From: Bacillus sp. HNG
Lineage (GTDB): Bacteria > Bacillota > Bacilli > Bacillales > Bacillaceae_L
Assembly (NCBI RefSeq): GCF_003400205.1
Contig: NZ_QUQV01000006.1
Coordinates: forward strand, 62,001-126,000
Direction: 5' to 3'
Length of the DNA stretch: 64,000 bases
Of the stretch, positions 27,255-37,257 are shown one piece after another. The notes beneath the pieces are model-generated. The model saw only the letters and a list, made by a program, of their open reading frames with translations. It searched no databases and was not told the origin of the DNA. Position numbers and translations under genes: made by a program. The stretch's first letter is position 1, and each line of letters starts with the position of its first letter.

Positions 27255-27933
27255 AAATACTCTTTCATTATTTCAGTTATGTGATTCCAATTTCCCGACA
27301 GGAGCGTTTAGTCATTCCTATGGGCTGGAGACTTATATACAAGCAGACAAAGTACATAATCGAGAATCATTCAATAGCTGGTTGCATGTGTATGTAAATG
27401 AGCAGCTTATTTATTCAGATGGTCTTGCTTGCCGTCTCGTATACGAAGCATTAGAAAAGGGAGACTTCCAAAAAGTTTGGAAAGTAGACCGGATGTTGAA
27501 CGCACAAAACTTGCCACGGGAAACGAGAGAGGGTACACAAAGGGTAGGCGACCGGATGCTAATCCTCGTAAAATCCCTATACGACATTCCGGTCCTGTCT
27601 GAGTATGGCGAGCGCATCAAACAAAACAAATCTTTCGGTCATCCAGGGATTGTATTTACGATTGTGGGCCACCATCTTGGTGTGCCCGCATTCACTACTA
27701 TTTTGTATTATTTATATTCGGCAGTTTCAAGCCTTGTCCAAAATGCGGTTCGGGCTATACCATTGGGCCAAACAGCAGGTCAGAAAACGATTCAAGAGTT
27801 TCAAGATGTTTTAACAGAGGCTGTTGCAAAGATAGAGGAAATGGATGAAGACGACTTTGGCATCGTCTCTCCCGGTCTGGAACTATCGCAAATGCAGCAT
27901 GAACGTGTGAATGTCCGAATTTTCGCGTCTTAA
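27247..27933 (+). CDS. ureF: Urease accessory protein UreF
   Basis: A 228-residue all-helical protein with the family motifs [19 protein letters not shown] near the N-terminus and [11 protein letters not shown] near the C-terminus. It bridges UreD and UreG in the activation complex. ureG follows after 31 bp with its own AAAGGAAG site. Confidence 0.95.
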   Translation: MDKNTLSLFQLCDSNFPTGAFSHSYGLETYIQADKVHNRESFNSWLHVYVNEQLIYSDGLACRLVYEALEKGDFQKVWKVDRMLNAQNLPRETREGTQRVGDRMLILVKSLYDIPVLSEYGERIKQNKSFGHPGIVFTIVGHHLGVPAFTTILYYLYSAVSSLVQNAVRAIPLGQTAGQKTIQEFQDVLTEAVAKIEEMDEDDFGIVSPGLELSQMQHERVNVRIFAS

Positions 27934-27964
27934 TGCTAATTAATAGATAAAAGGAAGTGTTGGT

Positions 27965-28576
27965 ATGGAACCTATTAAAATTGGAGTAGGGGGACCAGTA
28001 GGAGCAGGAAAAACTGCGTTGGTTGAAAAGTTAACTCGTCATTTACAAGGTGAAATCAGTATGGCCGCTATTACAAACGACATCTATACAAAAGAAGACG
28101 CGAAATTTCTGATGAATAACGGCGTGCTTCCGGAAGATCGAATTATTGGTGTAGAGACAGGAGGATGTCCGCATACGGCCATACGGGAGGATACTTCCAT
28201 GAATTCCGCAGCAATCGAAGAATTAATTAAGAGACATCCTGATGTTGAACTCATTTTTGTCGAAAGTGGCGGGGACAATCTGGCTGCTACATTCAGCCCA
28301 GAACTTGTCGATTTTTCCATTTATATTATTGATGTGGCTCAAGGTGAAAAAATCCCGCGTAAAGGTGGACAAGGGATGATTAAGTCTGACCTATTTATCA
28401 TCAATAAAACAGACTTGGCTCCTTTAGTTGGGGCGAATCTGGATGTTATGGCATCCGATACAAAAGTATTCCGCGGTGATAAACCATTTTTTTTCACTAA
28501 TTTAAAAACCAATGAAGGACTTGATCAGGTGATAGATTGGATCAAGAAGAACGCACTTTTAAAAGGGTTGGCATAA
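27965..28576 (+). CDS. ureG: Urease accessory GTPase UreG
   Basis: A 203-residue SIMIBI GTPase. The P-loop is GPVGAGKT (about 10-17), the nickel-binding CPH lies in [15 protein letters not shown], and NKTD gives guanine specificity. GTP hydrolysis by the UreG dimer drives nickel insertion into UreC. ureD starts 3 bp after the stop. Confidence 0.97.
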   Translation: MEPIKIGVGGPVGAGKTALVEKLTRHLQGEISMAAITNDIYTKEDAKFLMNNGVLPEDRIIGVETGGCPHTAIREDTSMNSAAIEELIKRHPDVELIFVESGGDNLAATFSPELVDFSIYIIDVAQGEKIPRKGGQGMIKSDLFIINKTDLAPLVGANLDVMASDTKVFRGDKPFFFTNLKTNEGLDQVIDWIKKNALLKGLA

Positions 28577-28578
28577 AA

Positions 28579-29403
28579 ATGCAGGACTGGACAGGAGTTT
28601 TGCGTTTAGATGCTGAGGAGCGGAATGGAAAGACCGTCGCAAAGAATGTTTACTTTCAAGGCGCGTTTAAAGTTATGCGACCCATCTATCATGATGATTC
28701 TGGACAAGTCTGTTATTATATTTTAAATCCAGGTGGTGGCTATCTGGATGGGGACCGCTATCAACTCAAGATTTCGTTAGAAAAGCAAGCAAAGCTAACA
28801 TTAACCACACAGTCAGCCACTAAAATTTATAAGACACCAAAGACCCATGCTTATCAAGAAACAGAAATTAACCTGAAAGAAGGTAGCTACCTCGAGTATA
28901 TTCCCGATCCGCTCATAGGTTACCGGGATGCACGTTATAAACAAAAAAATGTTATCCGTATGGAGAAAGGAACCACTCTTCTTTACTCTGATATTATTAC
29001 TCCAGGATGGTCTCCGGGCGGGGAAAGGTTTAGTTATGATATACTTCAGCTGTTAAATGAAGTTTATATGGAAAATGAATTGGTGGTATACGATCATATC
29101 AAACTAAATCCGGCTATAAGGAACATGGAGGAACTGGGTCTGATGGAAGGTTATTCACATCTAGGGTCTTTACTTGTGATTGACGAAAAAGCCAATCATA
29201 CTCTCCTTGACCGTTTATATCAGGCTATCGATCCAAATACTAAGGAATATAAAGTGGGAATGTCAACTTTGCCAATCCCAGGATTCACGGTACGGGTGTT
29301 AGCTTATAAAACACAGACGATTGAAAATATATTTTCTGAATTCCATCATATAATTAGCCAAGAGTGGTTTAACAAAACCCCTAGCTTGCTAAGAAAATAT
29401 TAA
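28579..29403 (+). CDS. ureD: Urease accessory protein UreD
   Basis: A 274-residue beta-helical scaffold protein. The family segments NPGGGYLDGD, TQSATKIYKT, YIPDPLIGYRDARY and SDIITPGWSPGGE are all present. ATG 28579 is used; the frame extends 14 codons upstream inside ureG. Last gene of the urease operon, followed by a terminator-like hairpin. Confidence 0.95.
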   Translation: MQDWTGVLRLDAEERNGKTVAKNVYFQGAFKVMRPIYHDDSGQVCYYILNPGGGYLDGDRYQLKISLEKQAKLTLTTQSATKIYKTPKTHAYQETEINLKEGSYLEYIPDPLIGYRDARYKQKNVIRMEKGTTLLYSDIITPGWSPGGERFSYDILQLLNEVYMENELVVYDHIKLNPAIRNMEELGLMEGYSHLGSLLVIDEKANHTLLDRLYQAIDPNTKEYKVGMSTLPIPGFTVRVLAYKTQTIENIFSEFHHIISQEWFNKTPSLLRKY

Positions 29404-29406
29404 TGT

Positions 29407-29443
29407 TAATAACCCAGCAATTCGCATAATTGCTGGGTTATTA
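29407..29443 (+). terminator. Hairpin after ureD
   Basis: A perfect 16-bp stem, TAATAACCCAGCAATT (29407-29422) with its complement (29428-29443), over a CGCAT loop. The T-tract is weak, so some read-through to the nickel permease is likely. Confidence 0.7.
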
Positions 29444-29473
29444 GCAAGTAAAGAAATGAGGAGGAGAGATTTG

Positions 29474-30163
29474 ATGGAAGTTACTTTTTATTCAGTTTTG
29501 GCCCTGGGTTTCATTTTGGGAATAAGGCATGCGATTGAACCTGACCATGTTATTGCAGTTTCAACAATTGCGAGCCAAAGTAAAAAATTGTGGAACGCTT
29601 CTTTGGCGGGAGTATTTTGGGGAATTGGACATACTGTAACACTGTTTCTAGTCGGTCTTGTCGTCATATTAATGAAGAACGAAATACCCGAAAAGTGGGC
29701 CATGTCTTTAGAATTTTTAGTAGGAATCATGCTAGTTTACCTAGGGGTGAAAACAATTGTTTCTTTCAAAAATACTGTTATACATAAACAACATGTCCAT
29801 CACCACCAAACTAGTATGGAACATGAGCATCATAATAAGCATAAAGGCACTTCGTATTTGGGGTCCATGTTTATAGGCTTTGTCCATGGACTAGCAGGAA
29901 GCGGAGCCATGGTTCTATTGACGATGGGGACTGTAAAAAGTGTGGGGGAAGCGGCTATCTTCATCCTTATTTTTGGTGTAGGAACGGTCATTGGCATGCT
30001 TTTATTTACCACCATCATTGGCATTCCATTTGTATTAAGCAAAAAACGTAGGACTGTAAGTGGGACATTTGGTTTAATAACGGGGGCAATCAGTACTGTT
30101 TTTGGTGTCTATTATATGTATAATTTAGGAATCAATGAAGGATTATTGAACCTCTGGGTCTAA
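29474..30163 (+). CDS. ureH: Nickel permease, UreH/NiCoT-like
   Basis: A 229-residue membrane protein with six or seven helices. The NiCoT TM2 signature is seen as RHAIEPDH (H19, D24, H25). A His-rich cytoplasmic loop (HVHHHQ...EHEHHNKHK) lies mid-protein, and GFVHGLAGSGAMVLL follows. Placed right after the urease operon, it should supply Ni2+. ATG 29474 follows AGGAGGAGA; an upstream ATG at 29456 would overlap that site. Confidence 0.87.
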   Translation: MEVTFYSVLALGFILGIRHAIEPDHVIAVSTIASQSKKLWNASLAGVFWGIGHTVTLFLVGLVVILMKNEIPEKWAMSLEFLVGIMLVYLGVKTIVSFKNTVIHKQHVHHHQTSMEHEHHNKHKGTSYLGSMFIGFVHGLAGSGAMVLLTMGTVKSVGEAAIFILIFGVGTVIGMLLFTTIIGIPFVLSKKRRTVSGTFGLITGAISTVFGVYYMYNLGINEGLLNLWV

Positions 30164-30188
30164 GGATTTGGCAGGTTCCAAAACGTCC

Positions 30189-30219
30189 CGGGTTTGATTT
30201 AATTCGAATCCGTTTTTTT
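30189..30219 (+). terminator. Terminator after the nickel permease
   Basis: CGGGTTTGA (30189-30197) pairs with TCGAATCCG (30204-30212, with G-U pairs), and seven T follow. Confidence 0.75.
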
Positions 30220-30361
30220 GACTTCAACATTATTAAGTAGGATGTTCCATCATTCCATTCGTATTGAACCTATTTCGAACTCTAGAATACTTTTCATCTT
30301 GAAGAATATATACTTAAATAGGAATCTAGGTATTTATTATTCTCGTAAAGGGTGGACTTGC

Positions 30362-30871
30362 ATGAGTAACGAAGTATATAACAATCTGTATGAAACGAGA
30401 AATAACGTAGTAAAAGAGATCTCTTCATTAAATTTCACACAATTTAATGATAGACCTATTCTTAACCAATGGAGCATAGCACAGGTTTGTCATCACTTAG
30501 TATTAGTGGAACAAGCAACAATAATGGCGATAGAATGGGGATTAAAAGAGGTAGACAATACTGTAAAAAAACGTAAAAACGTACAACTTATATTAGATCG
30601 AACGAAAAAGATTAAAGCTCCAAAAATCGTTGAACCAGATGTAGAACCATTTGAAGTTCAATCAATCATTGACATGTTAGCTGATTCGAGAAAAAAACTG
30701 CTCAATTTCCTTAGTGCAATTGAGGATAAGTCGATATTAGCTTTAAAATCAACAAATCATCCTGCCCTTGGAGAATTACCGCTTGATCAATGGATTGAAC
30801 AAATCTATTTGCATGAACAACGACACATCGAACAAATAAAAGAGATAAAATTACATGTAGATGTGAGTTAA
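30362..30871 (+). CDS. DinB family protein
   Basis: A 169-residue four-helix-bundle protein. The metal-binding histidines expected of the DinB/YfiT fold are visible in QVCHHLV and in HEQRHIEQI. The family includes thiol-dependent S-transferases, but no specific role can be given. ATG 30362 follows AAAGGGTGG; the frame continues 48 codons upstream into the preceding terminator, so the longer form is rejected. Confidence 0.8.
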   Translation: MSNEVYNNLYETRNNVVKEISSLNFTQFNDRPILNQWSIAQVCHHLVLVEQATIMAIEWGLKEVDNTVKKRKNVQLILDRTKKIKAPKIVEPDVEPFEVQSIIDMLADSRKKLLNFLSAIEDKSILALKSTNHPALGELPLDQWIEQIYLHEQRHIEQIKEIKLHVDVS

Positions 30872-30917
30872 TAAACGGATGGTTATTAATTGCTTCTATA
30901 TTTATGTCATAATGAAA

Positions 30918-30962
30918 GGGTCTGTCCCTCGGCGAAAACGTTGCCGAACTGGGGGCAGACCC
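30918..30962 (+). terminator. Hairpin after the dinB-like gene
   Basis: GGGTCTG (30918-30924) pairs with CAGACCC (30956-30962), with further inner GGC/GCC pairing. Member of the CCTGxCCC-armed family. The T-run is short. Confidence 0.6.
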
Positions 30963-31036
30963 TCGTTTCGTTTTGAATACGGAAACACTATGGTTCGATA
31001 TTCTTTTATAAAAATCGAAAATAACTATTCAGATTT

Positions 31037-31065
31037 TGCAACTTTTTTTATAGCTGTTTCGTGGA
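31037..31065 (+). promoter_or_regulatory. Probable ECF-type autoregulated promoter
   Basis: TGCAAC (31037-31042), then 17 nt, then CGTGGA (31060-31065), just upstream of the sigma gene. The AAC -35 and CGT -10 cores are those of extracytoplasmic-function sigma factors, which usually drive their own operon. Confidence 0.6.
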
Positions 31066-31086
31066 TAGATTGGAGGGGGGAAAGCG

Positions 31087-31578
31087 GTGGATTTAGATGA
31101 AGTGTTTGAAGCATATGTAAATGATCTATATCGATACTTATTTTCCCTTTCAAAAAATCACCATACGGCGGAGGATTTGGTTCAAGAGACGTTTTACCGA
31201 GCGTATTTACAGCTGGCGGAAGATGACATCCGATCTATTAAGCCATGGCTGTTTAAAGTGGCCTATCATGCTTTTATCGATTTTAATAGAAAACACAGTC
31301 GGCTGGTCATAACCGATGAAGTACATAATCAAATCAGCATCAAGACACCTGAAAGTTATCTTTTAGAGAAAGAAGGTTTTACCGCTCTCATGAACGATAT
31401 TCATTCATTGAAAGAAACGGAAATGCATGCACTGGTTCTTTGTGATTTGCACCAGTTACGATTAAAAGAAGCGGCTGACATTCTTCAATTAAATATAAAT
31501 ACGCTAAAGAGCCATTTATCAAGAGGAAGGAAAAAGGTGGTTGAACGGGTTAAGGAAAGGAGGAGGCACGATGGATAA
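31087..31578 (+). CDS. ECF RNA polymerase sigma factor
   Basis: A 163-residue sigma-70 family protein with only regions 2 and 4. Region 2 is LSKNHHTAEDLVQETFYRAY followed by KPWLFKVAYHAFID. Region 4 is LHQLRLKEAADILQLNINTLKSHLSRGRKK. The GTG start follows GGAGGGGGGAAAG. The next gene, overlapping by 8 bp, encodes a membrane anti-sigma factor, so this is a SigM/SigY-like stress unit. The signal is not known. Confidence 0.9.
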   Translation: MDLDEVFEAYVNDLYRYLFSLSKNHHTAEDLVQETFYRAYLQLAEDDIRSIKPWLFKVAYHAFIDFNRKHSRLVITDEVHNQISIKTPESYLLEKEGFTALMNDIHSLKETEMHALVLCDLHQLRLKEAADILQLNINTLKSHLSRGRKKVVERVKERRRHDG

Positions 31579-32590
31579 AGAGCAAAACCATCATGATGAG
31601 GAAATTTATCAATCTTTTTTAAATGAATCGATGCAAGACTATGAAAAAAGCCACAAGGTACCAGAAACAAAACAAAAAAGACTGATTAAAGCAGGGAGAA
31701 ATCACGCATTACAAACAAATATAATGATTAGCCTGGCAGTCTTATTATTAATTGTGCCAATCCTTACATTAAGTAGTTATTTGTATTACGCGATTGGCGG
31801 AAAAGCAAACCATCTAATTGAAATCGCGACAAAAACTATTTATGTTACGGAACCGAATATGAGTTTAGAAGAGATGGAAGTAGAAGAGGATATCGGATTC
31901 TTTACGATGGATCTTTATTTTGATGTGTTTAAGCGGATTGGGAAAGAGGACTATAAAGCGGGTGAGTATTCGGTTAGTTTTGCACTAGATAAACCCAACT
32001 TTCCTGAACGGGATATGAAACTAGAGAGGCCACTTCCAGTTAGGGGAGACATGGAGACTAACAAGCTTTTTCATCCGGGTGGACCATATGGAAAAACAGT
32101 TGGATCAGATTGGGATATTCTGGATCACCTTCCAGATGGAACAGTGGGGGAGATCTATCTTTCTTTGAACCAATTAATGAAGCCTGGGGAAATTGAAAAA
32201 CAGCTTGGGGAAGATGTTGAAGTAAGATGGGTTGCCGTTTATACAGGTCTTGAAGATAAGAGTTTATATGATGCGGGATACTCGGTTGCGCCAATTGGCT
32301 ATCCGCTGCAGGTTGACACAACAACATGGTCACCATTTAATGGTAGACAAAAGTCAAATGAAGAAGTGTTTTTAGATATTTTACATTTCCTCGCGAAGGA
32401 TGAAAAAACAGCTGAAAGAATATCGCGGGCAAGATCTTTAGTTTTAAAAGAACGAATCCCGTACATCGAGAAAAATGGGATCCAAGTTTACGGAGCAGTA
32501 GTAACGGGACCAATTCCGGAACTACGAAAACTCAAGGATAATCCTATGATCGGAGTCATGAAGGTGGGGGAAGTGAAGCTATGGAACTAG
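31571..32590 (+). CDS. Membrane anti-sigma factor
   Basis: A 339-residue protein with a cytoplasmic N-terminal helix region that should hold the sigma factor, a single membrane segment at about 55-78, and a large extracytoplasmic domain of the sigma-regulator C-terminal type (YhdL-like). ATG 31571 is preceded by AGGAGG inside the sigma gene's last codons. It would sequester the sigma until an envelope signal is received. Confidence 0.82.
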   Translation: MDKEQNHHDEEIYQSFLNESMQDYEKSHKVPETKQKRLIKAGRNHALQTNIMISLAVLLLIVPILTLSSYLYYAIGGKANHLIEIATKTIYVTEPNMSLEEMEVEEDIGFFTMDLYFDVFKRIGKEDYKAGEYSVSFALDKPNFPERDMKLERPLPVRGDMETNKLFHPGGPYGKTVGSDWDILDHLPDGTVGEIYLSLNQLMKPGEIEKQLGEDVEVRWVAVYTGLEDKSLYDAGYSVAPIGYPLQVDTTTWSPFNGRQKSNEEVFLDILHFLAKDEKTAERISRARSLVLKERIPYIEKNGIQVYGAVVTGPIPELRKLKDNPMIGVMKVGEVKLWN

Positions 32591-32898
32591 AAATGAACAA
32601 TAAGAACAAGGGAAAACATAGAAAGCTACCCACCATTTCGGGTTTCCTTTCCTTTCTGGTCGCGCTACTCGCATTAGCAGGGGTTAATATTGCGTTATTG
32701 ATGGATTTTGATGACTTCCCTCAAATGGTTCTTATCAACTTACCCGTTGTCGGGCTTGTCCTTGGGTTGCTTGGTTTGATCACATCTAAAAGATCAAGAC
32801 TATATGCATTTTGGGGAATCGGGCTTAGTTTGTTTATTTTACTTTTTACATTTTTAATGATCGGCTTATCCTGGGTTGGTATAAATCCGAAGCCTTGA
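32581..32898 (+). CDS. Small membrane protein of the sigma operon
   Basis: A 105-residue protein with three membrane helices and a basic N-terminus (MNNKNKGKHRK). It overlaps the anti-sigma gene by 10 bp and is the last gene before a terminator. B. subtilis sigM likewise has two membrane partners (YhdL and YhdK), and by position this would be the YhdK counterpart (inference). Confidence 0.7.
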   Translation: MELEMNNKNKGKHRKLPTISGFLSFLVALLALAGVNIALLMDFDDFPQMVLINLPVVGLVLGLLGLITSKRSRLYAFWGIGLSLFILLFTFLMIGLSWVGINPKP

Positions 32899-33015
32899 TT
32901 TATTCGTGCAGGGTAATAAATGATTCGGGGCATGGTGTAAGAGCAATTCGAAATTTTTAGAGGCTGTTAAACATGACAGCCTAAGTATCAAGGTGTATGA
33001 TAATAGGATTAAAGG

Positions 33016-33046
33016 AAACACGCTGAGGAATTCAGCGTGTTTTTCT
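33016..33046 (+). terminator. Terminator of the ECF operon
   Basis: AAACACGCTGA (33016-33026) pairs with TCAGCGTGTTT (33032-33042), followed by TTTTC. Confidence 0.87.
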
Positions 33047-33174
33047 AATTACAGGGAAGAAATGATGAGTAATTACCATCATGATTGTTAAACAATACCT
33101 AAATTCTTGAAAAGATATTCATACTATGAATGTTAAGGGTCATGATTTGAACGCACAAGTTAGGGGGGAGTGGA

Positions 33175-35511
33175 TTGAACGATCCATTGTCAGATTTTCA
33201 ACTTTCATTTCAACATATAAAATCACTCGTTCCACGAATAAACAAAGGAATTCAATTTATTCTAGTCATTAGTGGAAAATTAAAAATAGAGACATCTAGT
33301 CGCTTTTATCAATTGGAAGAAAACGATTTACTTGTAGTGAATCGAAATCAGCTTTATCAGGTTCAAGGAGATGAAGGGAATCGGGTCATGATCTTATCCA
33401 TTTCTGACGGTTTCATGGACCACCATTATGCTGACTATCGGAATCAGCGGTTTGAATGTTATTCAAGGGAAATTGATCTTGGAAGAGAAGAGATGATTCA
33501 TGCCATTCGCAAGCTTCTGGCTAATGTGATGATTAGTTATTACAGACAAGATGAATGCTACCGAATAGAAGTGAAAAGCTATATTTGTCAAATGCTACTG
33601 ATTTTGATTCGAAGTTTTAAAGAAGAAGGAAGTGTCATCCAGAAAATAGATACGGATGATCATCGCCTCTTGCAAATAATCGATTTCATGGAAAGAAATT
33701 ATGATCAAATGATTACGTTAGATGACGTTGCACAGAAATACTTTCTGTCAAAAAGCTATCTTTCTCGCTATTTTAAACAGAAAATGGGAATGGGATTTAG
33801 TCGTTATTTAACGGGAATTAGGCTAAAGCATTGTATGAAGGATTTACTTTATACCAATGACTCTATTTCACAGATTGCCATGAATAATGGCTTTCCAAAC
33901 ACAAAATCGTTTACAACGTTTTTTAAAGAAGAAAACGGGATGACACCTCATGCATATCGAGAGAGCCATTCTGTCCAAAAAGAGGATTCGGTTCATAACT
34001 ATACGAAGGAAGATGCTTCAAATCTAATCCAATCTTCAGAGATTATTGCCAGACTAAGCAGAATGAATGAAGATGATCAAAAACCTTATAACCAAACAGA
34101 GACAAGATATGAAAAGCTATCGATAACTTTGAATGAAGCTAAGCCAGTGGACTTTCAATATCCTGAACATACATTAATTGTTGGAGAAATTTTTGAGCTG
34201 TTAAAAGAAGATGTTCGCTCTCAAATAGTAGAGGTCAAAAAGGATTTGCAATTAAAGTATATCGGAGTTCATCATCTCATGAGTAATACAGTTATTCCAC
34301 CTGAGGTAGAGACGGATGAGGAGATTCCGACAACATCCCCTTACTTTAATATTGATAGTGCGCTGGAATTTATGAAGAGGCATGATTTATCTTTATTTAT
34401 TCGTGCAGATTATCTAGATATTTCAAGAAATGAAGAACGCTACTTTACAAAACTCATTCAATTCACCAGACATTGTTTGCAGCTTTATGGTGAATCATTT
34501 GTTAAGCACTGGCATGTGATCTTTCACGAGCCCTATTATACAGGAGTTCGAGCAAATGAACTTCAAAGAGTTTATTTAAAATTACATAAGGCGTTAAAAG
34601 CGTTACTCCCTTCAATTCAGGTCGGCGTATATATGCCTTTTTCTTTCCGGAAAGAAAAAACGGGAGTTCATCACGAATGGCAGCTAGAGCAAGGTGAGTT
34701 TATTGATTTTATCGGATATAACGCGAATCAAAATGAGGTCATTGATTTTAAAGATATGGCGGGTATGAAAGTTGACTTGGCTGAAAATTACATTAAAGAA
34801 AAAACAAATAAGCTGAAGCTCTATTTAAAGAGAAATCATCTAGAAAAACCACTTCATCTCGTTTCATGGAACACTTTGTCCGGCAATACTCGGTATACGA
34901 ATGGCACGTTTTTTCGAGGGGCACTGCTATTGAAAAATGTATTGGATATCTCCAATGAGGTGCAATCTGTTGCTCTTTGGATTAACACCATTGCACATGA
35001 GGAAGCGGGAAAAGATCAGCGCTATCGAATGGATGCGGTTGAATTATTCCATTATTTAAAAGGAAAACGTCCAGCCTATTTTGCATTAATGTTTTTGAAA
35101 CGTCTGCGCGGCGAAATTGTTGCACAGGGTAAGGATTATGTGATGACAAGGAATGACCGGGGATATCAGTTGATTCTGATGAACTGTAATATTATAAATC
35201 CTTATCTTTCTATTGAAGAGACGTTTCTGCAGAAGCTTAATAAAGAAATTCATCTCACGATTTCTGGAATTCCGAGAGGAGACTATCAAATACGTAAGCT
35301 TGTGTTTGATAGAAATCATGGCGCGCTGTACACTAAGTGGTGGCGTTTGAATAGTAAGTATGGCATGGATGCTGAAATCATTGACTATATTATCAATTCC
35401 AGTAGACCATCCTTAGAAATCTTCGATGAGTCGATTGAAGATCATTGGTCGTTTTATTCTTATTTAACAAGCAATGCTGTCCACTTTTTTGAAATTCGAA
35501 CAGTGTACTAA
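33175..35511 (+). CDS. AraC-family regulator fused to a GH39-like domain
   Basis: A 778-residue protein. An N-terminal cupin-like sensor (about 1-110) is followed by a double helix-turn-helix of AraC type (about 160-265, ending GMTPHAYRES). A C-terminal (beta/alpha)8 glycosidase-like domain (about 290-770) resembles GH39 beta-xylosidases. At the expected acid/base position it reads FHEPYY rather than the usual NEP, so catalysis is doubtful and the domain may act as a sugar sensor. TTG 33175 follows AGGGGGGAGTG. The MFS gene downstream is a possible target. Confidence 0.82.
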   Translation: MNDPLSDFQLSFQHIKSLVPRINKGIQFILVISGKLKIETSSRFYQLEENDLLVVNRNQLYQVQGDEGNRVMILSISDGFMDHHYADYRNQRFECYSREIDLGREEMIHAIRKLLANVMISYYRQDECYRIEVKSYICQMLLILIRSFKEEGSVIQKIDTDDHRLLQIIDFMERNYDQMITLDDVAQKYFLSKSYLSRYFKQKMGMGFSRYLTGIRLKHCMKDLLYTNDSISQIAMNNGFPNTKSFTTFFKEENGMTPHAYRESHSVQKEDSVHNYTKEDASNLIQSSEIIARLSRMNEDDQKPYNQTETRYEKLSITLNEAKPVDFQYPEHTLIVGEIFELLKEDVRSQIVEVKKDLQLKYIGVHHLMSNTVIPPEVETDEEIPTTSPYFNIDSALEFMKRHDLSLFIRADYLDISRNEERYFTKLIQFTRHCLQLYGESFVKHWHVIFHEPYYTGVRANELQRVYLKLHKALKALLPSIQVGVYMPFSFRKEKTGVHHEWQLEQGEFIDFIGYNANQNEVIDFKDMAGMKVDLAENYIKEKTNKLKLYLKRNHLEKPLHLVSWNTLSGNTRYTNGTFFRGALLLKNVLDISNEVQSVALWINTIAHEEAGKDQRYRMDAVELFHYLKGKRPAYFALMFLKRLRGEIVAQGKDYVMTRNDRGYQLILMNCNIINPYLSIEETFLQKLNKEIHLTISGIPRGDYQIRKLVFDRNHGALYTKWWRLNSKYGMDAEIIDYIINSSRPSLEIFDESIEDHWSFYSYLTSNAVHFFEIRTVY

Positions 35512-35534
35512 AATGAGTATTTATAAATCATGAC

Positions 35535-35572
35535 AAAGGGCCATCACGATTATGTGTTAAGGTCCCTTTTTG
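35535..35572 (+). terminator. Terminator after the AraC-GH39 gene
   Basis: AAAGGG-CC (35535-35542) pairs with GGTCCCTTT (35561-35569, one bulge), then TTTT. Confidence 0.7.
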
Positions 35573-35748
35573 AGTGGGTGAATGACAATAATTTACCCCC
35601 TGTTTTTTCCTTGATAAAATCATAGGTTAATATTTTCTCTCTGTTGTATGATGATTTGCACAATAATTGACTCTCCTGATAGGGCCTACATTTCTATAAT
35701 TAAAGTATAGAAACGAAACAAAAATCTAGGTGATATGGGGGTTTTACA

Positions 35749-37152
35749 ATGGAGACAACATATAAAGGTACAGATAAGTTAATTACAGGGATTGTGTTCG
35801 GGGTTATTACGTTCTGGCTCTTTGCACAAGCAATGGTCAATGTCGTTCCAGCTGTTCAATCTGATTTAGGGATTTCATATGGAACGTTAAACATTGCCAT
35901 TAGTTTAACTGCCTTATTCTCAGGTATGTTTATCGTAGCAGCTGGTGGGCTCGCAGATAAAATTGGACGTAAAAAAATTACGTATGTTGGATTAATTTTA
36001 AGTGTTATCGGTTCTTTATGTCTTGTGTTAGCACAAGGTTCGGTTTTATTGATCATCGGACGTATCATTCAAGGTATTTCCGCAGCGTGTATTATGCCAG
36101 CAACAATTGCTTTAATGAAAGCTTACTTTGACGGAAAAGATAGACAGCGCGCTCTTAGTTACTGGTCAATCGGGTCTTGGGGTGGCTCAGGTGTCTGTTC
36201 ATTCGCTGGTGGTGCCATCGCAACGTATATGGGATGGAGATGGATCTTTATCTTTTCTATTATTTTTGCTCTTCTTGCAATGTGGTTAATTAAAGATACA
36301 CCTGAAAGCAAGGTAAAAGGAAATGGTACTTTTAAATTTGATTATAGTGGTTTAGCCATCTTTATCATTACAATGATCGCCTTAAACGTTTTTATTACAT
36401 TTGGTGCAGATTTAGGTTGGACAAGTCCTATTACGATACTTCTTGCTGTCGTAACGATTGTTGGAGCCATTGTCTTCTTCAATGTTGAAAAAGGAAAATC
36501 TATTGCACTTATTGATTTCTCATTATTTAAGAATAAACCATATGCAGGTGCTACTTATTCAAACTTTTTACTAAATGCAATAGCTGGGACACTTGTTGTT
36601 GCGAATACGTATGTTCAAGTAGGACGCGGATTCACTGCGTTCCAATCAGGTATGCTATCAATTGGATATTTAATCGTTGTTCTTGCGATGATTCGGGTTG
36701 GAGAAAAAATCCTGCAAAAAGTAGGAGCGAAATCACCAATGGTTTGGGGCGCGATTATTACAACAGTTGGTGTAGCGATGATGGGCCTAACCTTCTTACC
36801 TGATCTTTCATATACAGTTGTCGTATTTATTGGTTTTGTTTTATTCGGTCTTGGACTTGGAGTATATGCAACACCATCTACAGATACATCTGTTTCAAAT
36901 GCTCCATCAGATAAAGTGGGGGAGGCTGCAGGGGTTTACAAAATGGCAAGTTCACTAGGAAGTGCGATTGGTGTAGCCATTTCCGCAACGGTGTATAGCT
37001 CAGTAGCAGCAGCTGGAAGTGTTGAGCTAGCAGCCTCTGTAGGAATTATCGTAAATGTAATCTTTGGTATCCTGTCTATTCTTTCAATTACATTCATGGT
37101 ACCAAAAAATGCTGGTAAAACATCAGACGTGTCATTAGAAAAAACAGCATAA
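35749..37152 (+). CDS. MFS drug/metabolite transporter (EmrB/QacA, DHA2-like)
   Basis: A 467-residue protein with about 14 membrane segments. GGLADKIGRKK sits in loop 2-3, and GRIIQGISAACIMPATIALM is typical of motif C in the DHA2 drug:H+ antiporters. ATATGGGGG precedes the ATG. The M20 hydrolase 105 bp downstream on the same strand, with no clear terminator between, suggests a shared substrate such as an N-acyl or peptide-like compound (inference). Confidence 0.85.
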   Translation: METTYKGTDKLITGIVFGVITFWLFAQAMVNVVPAVQSDLGISYGTLNIAISLTALFSGMFIVAAGGLADKIGRKKITYVGLILSVIGSLCLVLAQGSVLLIIGRIIQGISAACIMPATIALMKAYFDGKDRQRALSYWSIGSWGGSGVCSFAGGAIATYMGWRWIFIFSIIFALLAMWLIKDTPESKVKGNGTFKFDYSGLAIFIITMIALNVFITFGADLGWTSPITILLAVVTIVGAIVFFNVEKGKSIALIDFSLFKNKPYAGATYSNFLLNAIAGTLVVANTYVQVGRGFTAFQSGMLSIGYLIVVLAMIRVGEKILQKVGAKSPMVWGAIITTVGVAMMGLTFLPDLSYTVVVFIGFVLFGLGLGVYATPSTDTSVSNAPSDKVGEAAGVYKMASSLGSAIGVAISATVYSSVAAAGSVELAASVGIIVNVIFGILSILSITFMVPKNAGKTSDVSLEKTA

Positions 37153-37257
37153 ACACTAAATAAGAGAAATTAGATAGAAGTCGGATTCAGCTCATTTTTA
37201 TTATTTGGTACAGAATGGAGTGCCTTTCATTCTGTACCGTCAAAGAAGGAGACAAAC

